From Flammeovirgaceae bacterium UBA5008 (GTDB lineage: Bacteria > Bacteroidota > Bacteroidia > Cytophagales > Cyclobacteriaceae), in contig DGYK01000024.1 of NCBI GenBank assembly GCA_002398365.1, positions 50,097 to 79,074 on the forward strand: a stretch of 28,978 bases of DNA, in the 5' to 3' direction. Below are positions 7,661 through 15,339 of this stretch, one piece after another (positions within the stretch are counted from its first letter, which is position 1; each line of letters begins with the position of its first letter). The position numbers and the translations under genes were made by a program. The notes beneath the pieces are model-generated. The model saw only the letters and a program-made list of their open reading frames with translations, was not told the DNA's origin and searched no databases.

Positions 7661-9559
7661 TTAAAATTTATATCTCACAAACGCTTCCATCGCCTCATAT
7701 TCTGCCAAGCCCAGTTCGTTATATCCCTGCGCGGTAGCATGATTGCGATCTTCTGCCCGTACCCAAAACTCTCGCTTGTCATTGCCCGGAAACACCGCAC
7801 TATCTTTCTGCGATTGATGCTTGAAGATCGCTCTGCGCTTGCGCATCAATTCATCCGGACTTAACGGTACTGCCATCTCAATCTGATCAATATCCCACTC
7901 CTGCCACGCACCACGGTAGAGCCAGAGGTAACAATCCTTCATCCAGGATTTATTCTTTAACCGATCAACGGCTTGAAAAATAGCAGCCAAACATACGCGG
8001 TGTGTTCCATGCGGATCGGATAAATCACCCGCGGCATAAATCTGATGCGGTTTGATTTTCTCTATCAAGTCAACGATGATCTGAATGTCCTCTTCTCCTA
8101 AAGGTTTCTTTTTCACCGCACCCGTTTCATAAAACGGCATATCTAAAAAGTGAGCCTGCGAATCGGGAATGCCGGTGTAGCGACATCCTGCTTTCGCTTC
8201 TCCCCTGCGAATCAATCCTTTTATCTTCATCACTTCCGGACTATCTACATCGCCCGGCTTTTTCTCTTTGATAGCCTTCACCACTTTCTTGTAAAATTGC
8301 TCTCCCTCCTCTTTATCCAAACCGAATGAAACATCAAAGTCGCGGACAAAGTCTGCAAAGCGAATCGCATCATCATCAAACACTGCAATGTTACCGGATG
8401 TTTGATAGGCCACATGTACTTCATGGCCTTGATCAACTAATCGAATAAACGTTCCGCCCATTGAAATCACATCATCATCCGGGTGCGGACTGAAGATGAT
8501 CACTCGTTTCGGAAATGGTGTTGCCCGTTCCGGTCTGTGCGAGTCATCTGCATTCGGCTTTCCTCCGGGCCAACCGGTGATAGTATGTTGCAGTTGATTG
8601 AATACTTTAATATTTACCTGATAGGCCGAACCAAACTCGTTGAGAATATCGCCCATTCCATGTTCCATATAATCATGGTTGGTCAATTTTAAAATGGGCT
8701 TCTTCACTTGTTGACACAACCACACAATGGCCTTGCGAATCAACTTATCATCCCACACACAGCTATCCACCAACCAAGGTGTTTTCACTGCCGTGAGATT
8801 AGAAGAAGCGGCTTCATCCAAAATCACCAGTGTATTCGGATGACGTTGTAAAAATGTAGAAGGGATTTGATCCGTTATCGGACCTTCCACAGCCTTTTTA
8901 ACAATTGCACTTTTGCCTTCACCCCACGCCATCATGATGATGCGCTTCGATTTCATGATCGTGCCTACTCCCATAGTAATGGCTTTGGTTGGCACATTTT
9001 CTTCTCCAAAGAAATCGCTGGCTGCATCAATACGAGTCACCTGATCAAGTGTAATCATGCGTGTGGTGGTTCGCTCAGAAGAGCCAGGCTCGTTGAAGCC
9101 AATATGTCCGGTTCTTCCTACACCTAATATCTGAAGATCAATACCACCTAGTGCTTCAATCTGGGCATCGTAGTTCTTACAAAACTCGGCTACTTTTTCT
9201 TTCGGCAACGTGCCATCGGGAATATGAATGTTCTCTTTCGGAATATCCAATTCATTAAACAAATGTTCATTCATAAAACGAACGTAACTCTGCAATGAAT
9301 TCGGGAGCATCGGATAATACTCATCAAGGTTGATGGTGATCACGTTTTTGAAACTTAATCCCTTTTTGTGAAGCGCGATCAACTCCGCATACACACGCGT
9401 AGGTGTTGAGCCCGTAGCAAGACCCAAAACACAAGGTTTGCCTTCGGCTTGTTTGGATTTGATCAAAGCGGCAATCTCATTGGCCACGAAAACAGAGGCC
9501 GCCTCAGAAGTTTGAAATACACGCGTTGGTATTTTTTCGATTTCAGCTTGCGATAACAT
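7661..9559 (-). CDS. nagB: Glucosamine-6-phosphate deaminase fused to PIG-L/LmbE deacetylase-like domain
   Basis: 632-aa two-domain protein. Residues about 15-280 are NagB: substrate-phosphate loop LGLATGSTPT, Asp79 in INLDEYYP (E. coli Asp72), and GRTGHIGFNEPGS with His152 and Glu157 (E. coli His143 and Glu148). The third triad position, Asp141 in E. coli, is Thr150 here. Residues about 350-600 are a PIG-L metal-dependent deacetylase domain with FSPHPDDDVISMGG (His359, Asp361, Asp362) and DPHGTH (His517, His520), so the zinc ligands look intact. NagB converts glucosamine-6-phosphate to fructose-6-phosphate and ammonia. The fused domain might supply deacetylated substrate, but its target is unknown. 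Long forms of this kind occur in Bacteroidota, against about 266 aa for E. coli NagB. Confidence 0.93.
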   Translation of the reverse strand: MLSQAEIEKIPTRVFQTSEAASVFVANEIAALIKSKQAEGKPCVLGLATGSTPTRVYAELIALHKKGLSFKNVITINLDEYYPMLPNSLQSYVRFMNEHLFNELDIPKENIHIPDGTLPKEKVAEFCKNYDAQIEALGGIDLQILGVGRTGHIGFNEPGSSERTTTRMITLDQVTRIDAASDFFGEENVPTKAITMGVGTIMKSKRIIMMAWGEGKSAIVKKAVEGPITDQIPSTFLQRHPNTLVILDEAASSNLTAVKTPWLVDSCVWDDKLIRKAIVWLCQQVKKPILKLTNHDYMEHGMGDILNEFGSAYQVNIKVFNQLQHTITGWPGGKPNADDSHRPERATPFPKRVIIFSPHPDDDVISMGGTFIRLVDQGHEVHVAYQTSGNIAVFDDDAIRFADFVRDFDVSFGLDKEEGEQFYKKVVKAIKEKKPGDVDSPEVMKIKGLIRRGEAKAGCRYTGIPDSQAHFLDMPFYETGAVKKKPLGEEDIQIIVDLIEKIKPHQIYAAGDLSDPHGTHRVCLAAIFQAVDRLKNKSWMKDCYLWLYRGAWQEWDIDQIEMAVPLSPDELMRKRRAIFKHQSQKDSAVFPGNDKREFWVRAEDRNHATAQGYNELGLAEYEAMEAFVRYKF

Positions 9560-9597
9560 AGTAGTGGAATAACGGTAATCAGAAGCTTAAAAATAGA

Positions 9598-9605
9598 TAC
9601 TTTTG
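9598..9605 (+). promoter_or_regulatory. Candidate Bacteroidota -7 box for the GSCFA-menE unit
   Basis: TACTTTTG matches TAnnTTTG, the -7 element of Bacteroidota promoters. It lies in the 84-bp gap between the divergent nagB and GSCFA genes, about 39 bases before the GSCFA ATG, giving a 5' leader of roughly 30 bases. No TTG -33 element at the expected 19-21 base spacing is visible, so support is partial. Confidence 0.38.
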
Positions 9606-9643
9606 GTTGGATATTAACTGACTCGAACGAAAAAACTAACCGG

Positions 9644-10612
9644 ATGAATTCCTGGAAAACAGACCTCGTTGTAACACCAACCACTCCGATTCAATTACAA
9701 GATTCGGTAGCTACCTTCGGGTCTTGTTTTGCGGATGTGATTGGCAACTATCTGACCACCAATAAATTTAATACGCTGGCTAATCCGTTTGGTACGATTT
9801 ACAATCCCATTTCTATTCACCGAACCTTACAAATGATCTGCCGAAAAGATGTGCAGGCTGAAATGGATTTCGTGGAAAGTCAGGGAGCCTGGTTTCACTA
9901 CCGGTTTCATTCGAGCTTTTGTGGTAGTTCACGAGAAGCGCTACGCGAAAGAATAGAGAAACAAATCAAAGTAACTCACGAGCATTTAAAGAGTTGCAGG
10001 GTGTTGATTCTGACATATGGAACAGCCTTTGTCTATCGTAGGAAAGACAACCAAGAAATTGTATCCAATTGCCACAAGATGCCTTCGTCACTTTTCACCA
10101 AAGAGTTGTTGACTTCAGAAGAGATCATGCATTCATCAAATGAAACTTTCGATTTGTTAAGAAAACTAAATCCGAACATTCGAATCATTACCACGGTTAG
10201 TCCTGTGCGCCACACCAAAGATACACTACAACTTAACTCCGTCAGCAAATCGATCTTGCGGTTGTGTGCTCATGAACTACAAAAATCGGGTATTGATTAT
10301 TTTCCGGCTTATGAAATCATGGTGGACGACCTACGCGACTATCGGTTTTATAAAGTCGATCGGATTCATCCTACGGAAGAAGCGGAAGCATATATCATTA
10401 AAAAGTTTGGTGACCAATATTTTGACACGGCTACTAAAAATTTGTTGATGGAATGGAACAGCATTCGTCAGGCGTTGCAGCACAAACCCTTTCAACCGAA
10501 CTCCTCCGCGCATCAAAGTTTTTTGAGAAAAACGCTGGAACAACTGGAACGCATTCGCCAAACGCTACCCGTTGAAAGTGAAATTACTGCCATAAAATCG
10601 CAATTGGTATGA
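9644..10612 (+). CDS. GSCFA domain protein (SGNH-hydrolase-like)
   Basis: 322-aa protein of the GSCFA family, named from the motif present at residues about 26-30 (FGSCFADVIG). The Ser of that motif and the late DRIHPTEEAEAY sequence (Asp and His) fit an SGNH/GDSL-like catalytic triad, and TYGTAF and TVSPVRHTKD are further conserved blocks. No signal peptide is present, so it is probably cytoplasmic. The substrate is unknown; an esterase or acyl-hydrolase activity is inferred from the fold. The stop overlaps the menE start by four bases (ATGA), a pairing that suggests co-expression but does not prove a role in menaquinone synthesis. Confidence 0.9.
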   Translation: MNSWKTDLVVTPTTPIQLQDSVATFGSCFADVIGNYLTTNKFNTLANPFGTIYNPISIHRTLQMICRKDVQAEMDFVESQGAWFHYRFHSSFCGSSREALRERIEKQIKVTHEHLKSCRVLILTYGTAFVYRRKDNQEIVSNCHKMPSSLFTKELLTSEEIMHSSNETFDLLRKLNPNIRIITTVSPVRHTKDTLQLNSVSKSILRLCAHELQKSGIDYFPAYEIMVDDLRDYRFYKVDRIHPTEEAEAYIIKKFGDQYFDTATKNLLMEWNSIRQALQHKPFQPNSSAHQSFLRKTLEQLERIRQTLPVESEITAIKSQLV

Positions 10613-11679
10613 ACGGCTTTTCTATTCAAACAAAAGACAGAATCTACGCTTCAGCCGAATTACCGGAAGGCAATGATGACTCATTTGAAGGTAGGGCATT
10701 TCAGTTTTGCCGAATGTGGCTGCAAGGACAAACAACTTATTCACTGACAACTTCAGGTTCAACCGGAACTCCCAAAACAATTCAGGCAACGCGTGACCAA
10801 ATGCGGAAAAGTGCATTGGCCACTGCCCAGGCGATCGGACTCAAAGCAGGGCAAACATCGCTGGTATGCCTCGACCCGAACTATATTGCCGGACGTATGA
10901 TGTTGGTTCGAAGTATGGAAGTCGGAATGAATATGGTGTTGTCCGAGCCCAGCGCAAATCCCTTTACCAATTTACCAATCCAATCACCGATCGATTTTGT
11001 TGCACTTGTTCCCTATCAAGTCCAAACCATTCTTCAATCCGATGAAAAAAGATTCTTTCACTCTATCAGCAACATACTGATTGGTGGTGCTCCTCTTTCG
11101 CAAAAAACAGAAAATGAGCTGCAGACATTTCGATGTCAATTCTATGAAACATACGGGATGACTGAGACACTCTCGCACATTGCGTTGCGAAAGGTAAACG
11201 GAGCAGAAAGAAGTAAATACTTTCAAAATCTGCCGGGCGTTCGTATCCGACAAGATGATCGCCAATGCCTACGCATACAAGTTCCATTTTTAGAAACAGA
11301 AATCATCACCAACGATGTTGTTGAACTGCGGGATAAAAATTCATTTCAATGGCTAGGCCGTTGGGATCATGTCATCAATAGTGGTGGAATTAAATTACAT
11401 CCTGAGGAAATCGAAAAGAAGATTGCGCTTATTTTTGATTCGTTGGGGTTAACGAATCGGTTTTTTATTGCCGGGTTGCCCAATGAGCGATTGGGGACAT
11501 CCGTTCATTTGATCGTGGAAGGCGAACGATCGGTAGAAATCCAAAATCAGATAATTCAACATTGCGAATCCACCTTAAGCAAATATGAAAATCCCAAGTC
11601 AATCCGATGGGTACGAAACTTTGCAGAAACAGCTACGCAAAAAGTAGATCGCAAGAAAACAATCCGGTTACTCGAATAA
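10609..11679 (+). CDS. menE: o-Succinylbenzoate-CoA ligase-like AMP-forming ligase, short form
   Basis: Adenylate-forming enzyme, most likely the menaquinone-pathway step that activates o-succinylbenzoate with ATP and CoA. It shows the ANL-family motifs in order: TSGSTGTPK phosphate loop, YETYGMTETLSHIA, GRWDHVINSGGIKLHPEEIE, and C-terminal TQKVDRKKTI with the late Lys. At 356 aa it lacks much of the N-terminal subdomain of roughly 450-500 aa ligases; short MenE forms are usual in Bacteroidota. The assignment is strengthened by menC nearby at 12867-13988 on the other strand. An aryl-CoA ligase of another pathway cannot be excluded from motifs alone. Confidence 0.86.
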   Translation: MNGFSIQTKDRIYASAELPEGNDDSFEGRAFQFCRMWLQGQTTYSLTTSGSTGTPKTIQATRDQMRKSALATAQAIGLKAGQTSLVCLDPNYIAGRMMLVRSMEVGMNMVLSEPSANPFTNLPIQSPIDFVALVPYQVQTILQSDEKRFFHSISNILIGGAPLSQKTENELQTFRCQFYETYGMTETLSHIALRKVNGAERSKYFQNLPGVRIRQDDRQCLRIQVPFLETEIITNDVVELRDKNSFQWLGRWDHVINSGGIKLHPEEIEKKIALIFDSLGLTNRFFIAGLPNERLGTSVHLIVEGERSVEIQNQIIQHCESTLSKYENPKSIRWVRNFAETATQKVDRKKTIRLLE

Positions 11680-11692
11680 ACCCTCACTGCTC

Positions 11693-11722
11693 CCGTGGCC
11701 AATGAAAATCAAAGGCCATCGG
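11693..11722. terminator. Weak hairpin between convergent menE and the S24 repressor gene
   Basis: Inverted repeat CCGTGGCC / GGCCATCGG forms an eight-base-pair stem with one bulged T and a 13-base loop. It sits in the 68-bp gap between two convergent stop codons, where a bidirectional terminator would be expected. There is no clear run of T on either side, so the call is tentative. Confidence 0.3.
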
Positions 11723-11747
11723 AAAACAGGTTTTGGCAACCGCTAAG

Positions 11748-12539
11748 TTATTTATCTTTCTCTTTTTCAGCTTTCAACTGAAAAATCTCCTTTTGTAAAT
11801 CCAATACAACACTCGCCAACTCTTCTATTGACACATCATTTTTTGAATCGATGTCAGGGAACTGCACACTGATGTATGCTTTAGCTGCCCACACTTCCAT
11901 CACTTCGTTTGCGTCTAACTGATAAGGCGAATAATGACGATTATCCGAAACTAAAAACAGCTTGCCGCTCTCTTCGAGGTAGTTGAACACTCGCTTGTAC
12001 ACTACACCTTCGCGTTGAGAAACAACGATGTAGGTCTTACCGCTCTTTATCTTCCGAATGTCTTCCACATATTCACCAATCACAATGGTGCCCGGCAAAA
12101 TGGGTAACATCGAATCGCCACTGATTTCAAATGCACGATAAGTTCCTTGCTTTAAAATGGGCAATTGAAACTTGGGCAACTCCTTAACAAACTCCGTATC
12201 GGCATAACCATTTAAATACCCGGCTGCGGCTTTTAAAGGCACTAATTCAATATTGTCCTTGCCATTCAGATCAGATGTAACCACCAACACTTCTTTTCCT
12301 TTAGATAAAGACATAGTTGAAGCGGGAGCTCCTTCATCTAAATCCTTTCCAATCAGGTCATCCACTGAAACATTGAAGACCGCTGCGATCTTTTGTAGCA
12401 ATTCGAGTTTCGGCTCAGCACGGCCTTCTTCATAGGCACCAAGAAGCGAGCGCTTGATCTCCAATTTGGCTGCAAATTGATCTTGTGTCAATTTGAGTTG
12501 TTTGCGCAGCTTGCGCATGTTTTCATTGAGCTTTACCAT
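11748..12539 (-). CDS. XRE-family repressor with LexA-like S24 autopeptidase domain
   Basis: 263-aa transcription factor. Residues about 4-62 are a Cro/CI-type helix-turn-helix (LKLTQDQFAAKLEIKRSLLG). Residues about 98-235 are a peptidase S24 domain with catalytic Ser143 in GDSMLP and Lys182 in VYKRV. An Ala106-Gly107 bond in KAAAGYLNGY matches the LexA/UmuD/CI cleavage-site type. A short charged coiled coil (LQKEIFQLKAEKEK) ends the protein. The intact dyad and cleavage site suggest repression relieved by RecA-stimulated self-cleavage, as in LexA and phage CI; that is family knowledge, not shown here. The ATG follows the stop of the 85-aa gene with one base between. It is probably autoregulated through the repeats at 12801-12866. 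Confidence 0.93.
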   Translation of the reverse strand: MVKLNENMRKLRKQLKLTQDQFAAKLEIKRSLLGAYEEGRAEPKLELLQKIAAVFNVSVDDLIGKDLDEGAPASTMSLSKGKEVLVVTSDLNGKDNIELVPLKAAAGYLNGYADTEFVKELPKFQLPILKQGTYRAFEISGDSMLPILPGTIVIGEYVEDIRKIKSGKTYIVVSQREGVVYKRVFNYLEESGKLFLVSDNRHYSPYQLDANEVMEVWAAKAYISVQFPDIDSKNDVSIEELASVVLDLQKEIFQLKAEKEKDK

Positions 12540-12540
12540 A

Positions 12541-12798
12541 CTATTTTTTGAAAATGAGTATTCTTCCTGAATTGACCTGACGCTTTCCCAGTGAAAAGAG
12601 ATTACGCTGTAAATACTGAGGACGGTTTGTCATCGACTCGATGTGGCGATTGATCTTTGCAATCACCTCATGAACCGGTGTAAAAGGCTCCGCTAATAAG
12701 TAGCCGTAGAAGTTTTCGCAACTTCCCTCTGTAGAGAAATTCACTTGAAATCTTCCTGAATTTAACTTCTTACTGGACAGTTTTAGTTTCGCCTCCAT
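12541..12798 (-). CDS. 85-aa basic protein co-transcribed with the S24 repressor, unknown
   Basis: I do not recognise this protein. It has no signal peptide or membrane segment and is rich in Lys, Arg, Asn and Ser, with segments LKLSSKKLNSGRFQVNF and LGKRQVNSGRILIF. The stop (TAG) is one base from the repressor ATG, so the two are translationally coupled and the small protein comes first. The start codon lies two bases downstream of a 13-bp candidate operator (12801-12813), so it would be under the repressor's control. Small partners of S24 repressors are sometimes antirepressors or DNA-damage proteins, but nothing in the sequence decides this. Confidence 0.75.
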   Translation of the reverse strand: MEAKLKLSSKKLNSGRFQVNFSTEGSCENFYGYLLAEPFTPVHEVIAKINRHIESMTNRPQYLQRNLFSLGKRQVNSGRILIFKK

Positions 12799-12800
12799 AA

Positions 12801-12813
12801 CTAATATTTTTAG
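12801..12813 (-). promoter_or_regulatory. Candidate operator copy 1 (CTAA-N5-TTAG)
   Basis: On the minus strand the site reads CTAAAAATATTAG, a 13-bp dyad with CTAA and TTAG arms. It ends two bases before the ATG of the 85-aa gene. It matches the other two copies upstream. Binding here would block transcription or translation initiation of the repressor unit. Confidence 0.45.
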
Positions 12814-12817
12814 CGAA

Positions 12818-12830
12818 ATAAAGCTTTTAG
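12818..12830 (-). promoter_or_regulatory. Candidate operator copy 2 (imperfect)
   Basis: On the minus strand the site reads CTAAAAGCTTTAT, the same 13-bp layout with one arm base changed (TTAT for TTAG). Its start is 17 bp from that of copy 1. Copies 1 and 2 are both preceded on the minus strand by TTCG, so the direct repeat TTCGCTAAAA occurs twice (12808-12817 and 12825-12834). Confidence 0.4.
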
Positions 12831-12853
12831 CGAATTGAACGCAAGAAAAATAA

Positions 12854-12866
12854 CTAAAATATTTAG
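12854..12866 (-). promoter_or_regulatory. Candidate operator copy 3 within a 19-bp perfect palindrome
   Basis: CTAAATATTTTAG on the minus strand, embedded in the palindrome TAACTAAA-ATA-TTTAGTTA (12851-12869, plus strand), which touches the menC stop codon. Its start is 36 bp from that of copy 2. As well as a repressor site it could act as a weak AT-rich hairpin at the end of menC. Confidence 0.42.
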
Positions 12867-13988
12867 TTATTCGTCCAGATAAAGGCTCTCACGAGGGAAC
12901 AAATGCCTCAAATCCCACTCCAAACGCGGATTATAGCTCAAAGCGGCATTCTTTACTTCTAAGGGTGAAGGGAAGTTATTGGTATAAATTGTACCCGTTC
13001 CGAGCCCTTGCGGCAAATTAATTGGGTAAGTTGAAGCAAACTGGGCAATCGCATTCAAGCCTATAGACGACTCCAGCGAAGAGGTTAACCACCAGCCTAC
13101 ATTGCATTCTTCCGCTACTTCAATCCATTCATGGGTGCCATAGAGTCCACCATGTAAACTTGGCTTGATTATAATATAATTGGGCTTTACACGATGGAGC
13201 AGGTTTCGCTTGTCGTTCACCGTATCAATACCAAGTAGCTCTTCATCTAATGCGATTGGAATGGGAGACTTGGCACATAGTTCTTCCATGAAGGGGTTGC
13301 CCGGTTTAATCGGTTGCTCAATAGAATGAATCGTAAACCGCGACAATAAATTCAGTTTATATAAAGCATCTTCCGGTTTGAACGCCCCGTTGGCATCGAG
13401 CCGCACTTCAATGTTATCCCGAAAGTACTTTCTTCGCACATATTGAAGGATGTCGCACTCTTTTTCAAAATCGTGGCCACCTACTTTCAGTTTAATGCAA
13501 CGAAATCCATCTCGGATCTTAATATCAATTTGCTGGAGCATTCGATCGAGACCTCCCATCCATATCAAACCATTGATAGCGATGGCATTTCCTTCAACAA
13601 AATTGGTTTTAAACAACGTACGCTTACCACCATGAAACAAATCCAAAATAGCCGACTCGATTGCCATGCGATTGGCAGAGTGCTTCACTCCCCACGTTGT
13701 ATTGATAAAATGGTTGAGGTCATCCATCGTATCCAAACTCTCCGGGAGGGAGGAACTCATCGCATTCACTTTTTTCATGAGAGCGGCCAGTTCCGTTTCC
13801 ACATCTTCCAATGATTCTTTACTCAGGCCTGGCAAGGGTGCCGATTCGCCTAACCCAAACACATCGGGGTTGGATTCCTCCCACAATTTCACAAACCACG
13901 ACACGCGTTCTTTCATAGCTCCGCGCGATGTACGTGCATCAAAATTGAATTCCAGCACATGCTTGTGAAAACTGAGGCGAAGCGGCAT
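12867..13988 (-). CDS. menC: o-Succinylbenzoate synthase (enolase superfamily)
   Basis: Menaquinone-pathway dehydratase that makes o-succinylbenzoate from SHCHC. About 373 aa from the ATG at 13988, giving MPLRLSFHKHVLEF; the frame continues upstream to a TTG at 14018 but the ATG fits the family start. Enolase-superfamily residues are in order: CIKLKVGG (catalytic Lys), RLDANGAF (Asp), SIEQPI (Glu), IALDEELLG (Asp/Glu metal ligand) and IIIKPSLHGG (second Lys). Related dipeptide epimerases share this fold, but menE nearby favours menC. It is transcribed divergently from queA with an 89-bp gap. Confidence 0.88.
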   Translation of the reverse strand: MPLRLSFHKHVLEFNFDARTSRGAMKERVSWFVKLWEESNPDVFGLGESAPLPGLSKESLEDVETELAALMKKVNAMSSSLPESLDTMDDLNHFINTTWGVKHSANRMAIESAILDLFHGGKRTLFKTNFVEGNAIAINGLIWMGGLDRMLQQIDIKIRDGFRCIKLKVGGHDFEKECDILQYVRRKYFRDNIEVRLDANGAFKPEDALYKLNLLSRFTIHSIEQPIKPGNPFMEELCAKSPIPIALDEELLGIDTVNDKRNLLHRVKPNYIIIKPSLHGGLYGTHEWIEVAEECNVGWWLTSSLESSIGLNAIAQFASTYPINLPQGLGTGTIYTNNFPSPLEVKNAALSYNPRLEWDLRHLFPRESLYLDE

Positions 13989-14063
13989 GATCAAATGTTT
14001 GAAAATCAAAACTAACAAAAAATATCTGCCCGCTGCACATAGGCTTGCTTCCCGCTCATCTAT

Positions 14064-14071
14064 TACCTTTG
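14064..14071 (+). promoter_or_regulatory. Candidate -7 box immediately upstream of queA
   Basis: TACCTTTG is an exact TAnnTTTG match that ends six bases before the queA ATG at 14078. A TTG lies at 14045-14047, a spacing of 16 bases, slightly shorter than usual. If used, transcription would begin at or next to the start codon, giving a nearly leaderless message. Confidence 0.42.
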
Positions 14072-14077
14072 CGCGTC

Positions 14078-15289
14078 ATGACGACTCCGATTATTGATAT
14101 CAATCACTATAAATACGATCTTCCCGCTGATCGAATTGCTTTACATCCGCTGGCGGAACGTGATCACTCTAACTTGCTGGTTTACCGAGAAAGTAACATT
14201 GCGCATGATCGCTTTCATCAATTGTCTTGTCATCTTCCTGAAAACAGCATTCTTTTTTTCAACAATACGAAGGTGATACCCGCACGATTACATTTTGTGA
14301 AAGACACCGGAGCCCTGATCGAAATCTTTCTTCTCCATCCGATTGCACCATCACCGATTGTAGCTTTGGCGATGGAAGCTACCGGCCAGACACAGTGGCA
14401 AGTGGTGATTGGTAACGCCAAGCGATGGAATGGACAAACGCTTACGCGCGAGAGCGGCACGACCAAACTGAATGTAAATCTGATCGATCGGGAGCAATCT
14501 ATTGTATCGTTTGACTGGGAACCGCGTGAGAAAACTTTTGCCGAGGTCATTTCTTCTTTAGGAGTAACACCGCTGCCACCCTATCTCAAAAGAGAGGTAG
14601 AAGCCAGCGACCGGGAGCGATATCAAACCATCTATTCAAAACATGATGGCGCAGTGGCTGCACCAACTGCAGGGCTGCATTTCACCGACCGGGTGTTTAA
14701 ATCGTTGAGTGAAAAGAAAATTCAAACGGATTTTGTAACACTTCATGTAAGTGCCGGCACCTTTCAGCCGGTGAAGGTAGAAAACGCCTGGGAGCATGTG
14801 ATGCATCAAGAGCAAATTCATATTACAAAAGCCAATGTGCTCAACCTACTTCAACGCGATCGCACCATAGTGGCTGTTGGAACTACATCGCTTCGCACAT
14901 TGGAAAGTTTGTATTGGTATGGCGTTAAATTAGAAACCGATCCAGCGGCTGAATTTTTTATTGGTCAGCGTGATCCCTATATTGATTCCAAGGCCGTGCC
15001 ACGCGAAAAGGCTTTTGAAAATGTGTGGAAGAAAATGGAGCGTGATGGCGTAGATACCATTCAAGGTGAAACGGCTATTTATCTGATACCCGGTTATCAA
15101 TTTCAAACTGCGGATGCGTTGATCACTAACTTTCATCAGCCGGGTTCCACCTTGATGTTGCTGATTGCAGCTTTTATTGGTGAAGATTGGCGAAAAGTTT
15201 ATCAGCAGGCATTGGACAACAGTTATCGCTTTTTAAGTTATGGCGATAGTTCGTTGCTTTATCGATCAAACCTAAACTCTTCTAAATAA
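14078..15289 (+). CDS. queA: S-adenosylmethionine:tRNA ribosyltransferase-isomerase
   Basis: Queuosine pathway enzyme that moves the ribosyl part of S-adenosylmethionine onto preQ1 in tRNA to give epoxyqueuosine. Family blocks are present: DINHYKYDLPADRIALHP at the N-terminus, FFNNTKVIPARL, VTPLPPYLKR, APTAGLHFTDRVF, HVSAGTFQPVKVE, VGTTSLRTLES and ITNFHQPGSTLMLL. From the ATG at 14078 the product is 403 aa, slightly longer than the roughly 350 aa of E. coli. The frame extends upstream to a TTG at 14045, which I reject because the family start aligns with MTTPIIDINHY and a promoter box lies between. The gene ends two bases before the terminator stem. Confidence 0.95.
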   Translation: MTTPIIDINHYKYDLPADRIALHPLAERDHSNLLVYRESNIAHDRFHQLSCHLPENSILFFNNTKVIPARLHFVKDTGALIEIFLLHPIAPSPIVALAMEATGQTQWQVVIGNAKRWNGQTLTRESGTTKLNVNLIDREQSIVSFDWEPREKTFAEVISSLGVTPLPPYLKREVEASDRERYQTIYSKHDGAVAAPTAGLHFTDRVFKSLSEKKIQTDFVTLHVSAGTFQPVKVENAWEHVMHQEQIHITKANVLNLLQRDRTIVAVGTTSLRTLESLYWYGVKLETDPAAEFFIGQRDPYIDSKAVPREKAFENVWKKMERDGVDTIQGETAIYLIPGYQFQTADALITNFHQPGSTLMLLIAAFIGEDWRKVYQQALDNSYRFLSYGDSSLLYRSNLNSSK

Positions 15290-15290
15290 A

Positions 15291-15320
15291 AAATCCTTCC
15301 CACGAAAGTGAGAAGGATTT
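15291..15320. terminator. Bidirectional hairpin terminator between queA and the OmpA-family gene
   Basis: Nine-base-pair stem AAATCCTTC / GAAGGATTT, a C/A mismatch, a CAC/GTG extension and a GAAA tetraloop. It sits between two convergent stop codons (15289 and 15340). T-rich sequence follows on both sides, more clearly on the minus strand (TTTATTTAG), so it can end both transcripts. Confidence 0.85.
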
Positions 15321-15339
15321 CATATTGTTTAAGGGCAGT

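Noticed and set aside
13443..13814. 123-aa plus-strand ORF opposite menC
   Set aside because: menC carries all enolase-superfamily residues across this interval, so the antisense frame is a shadow.
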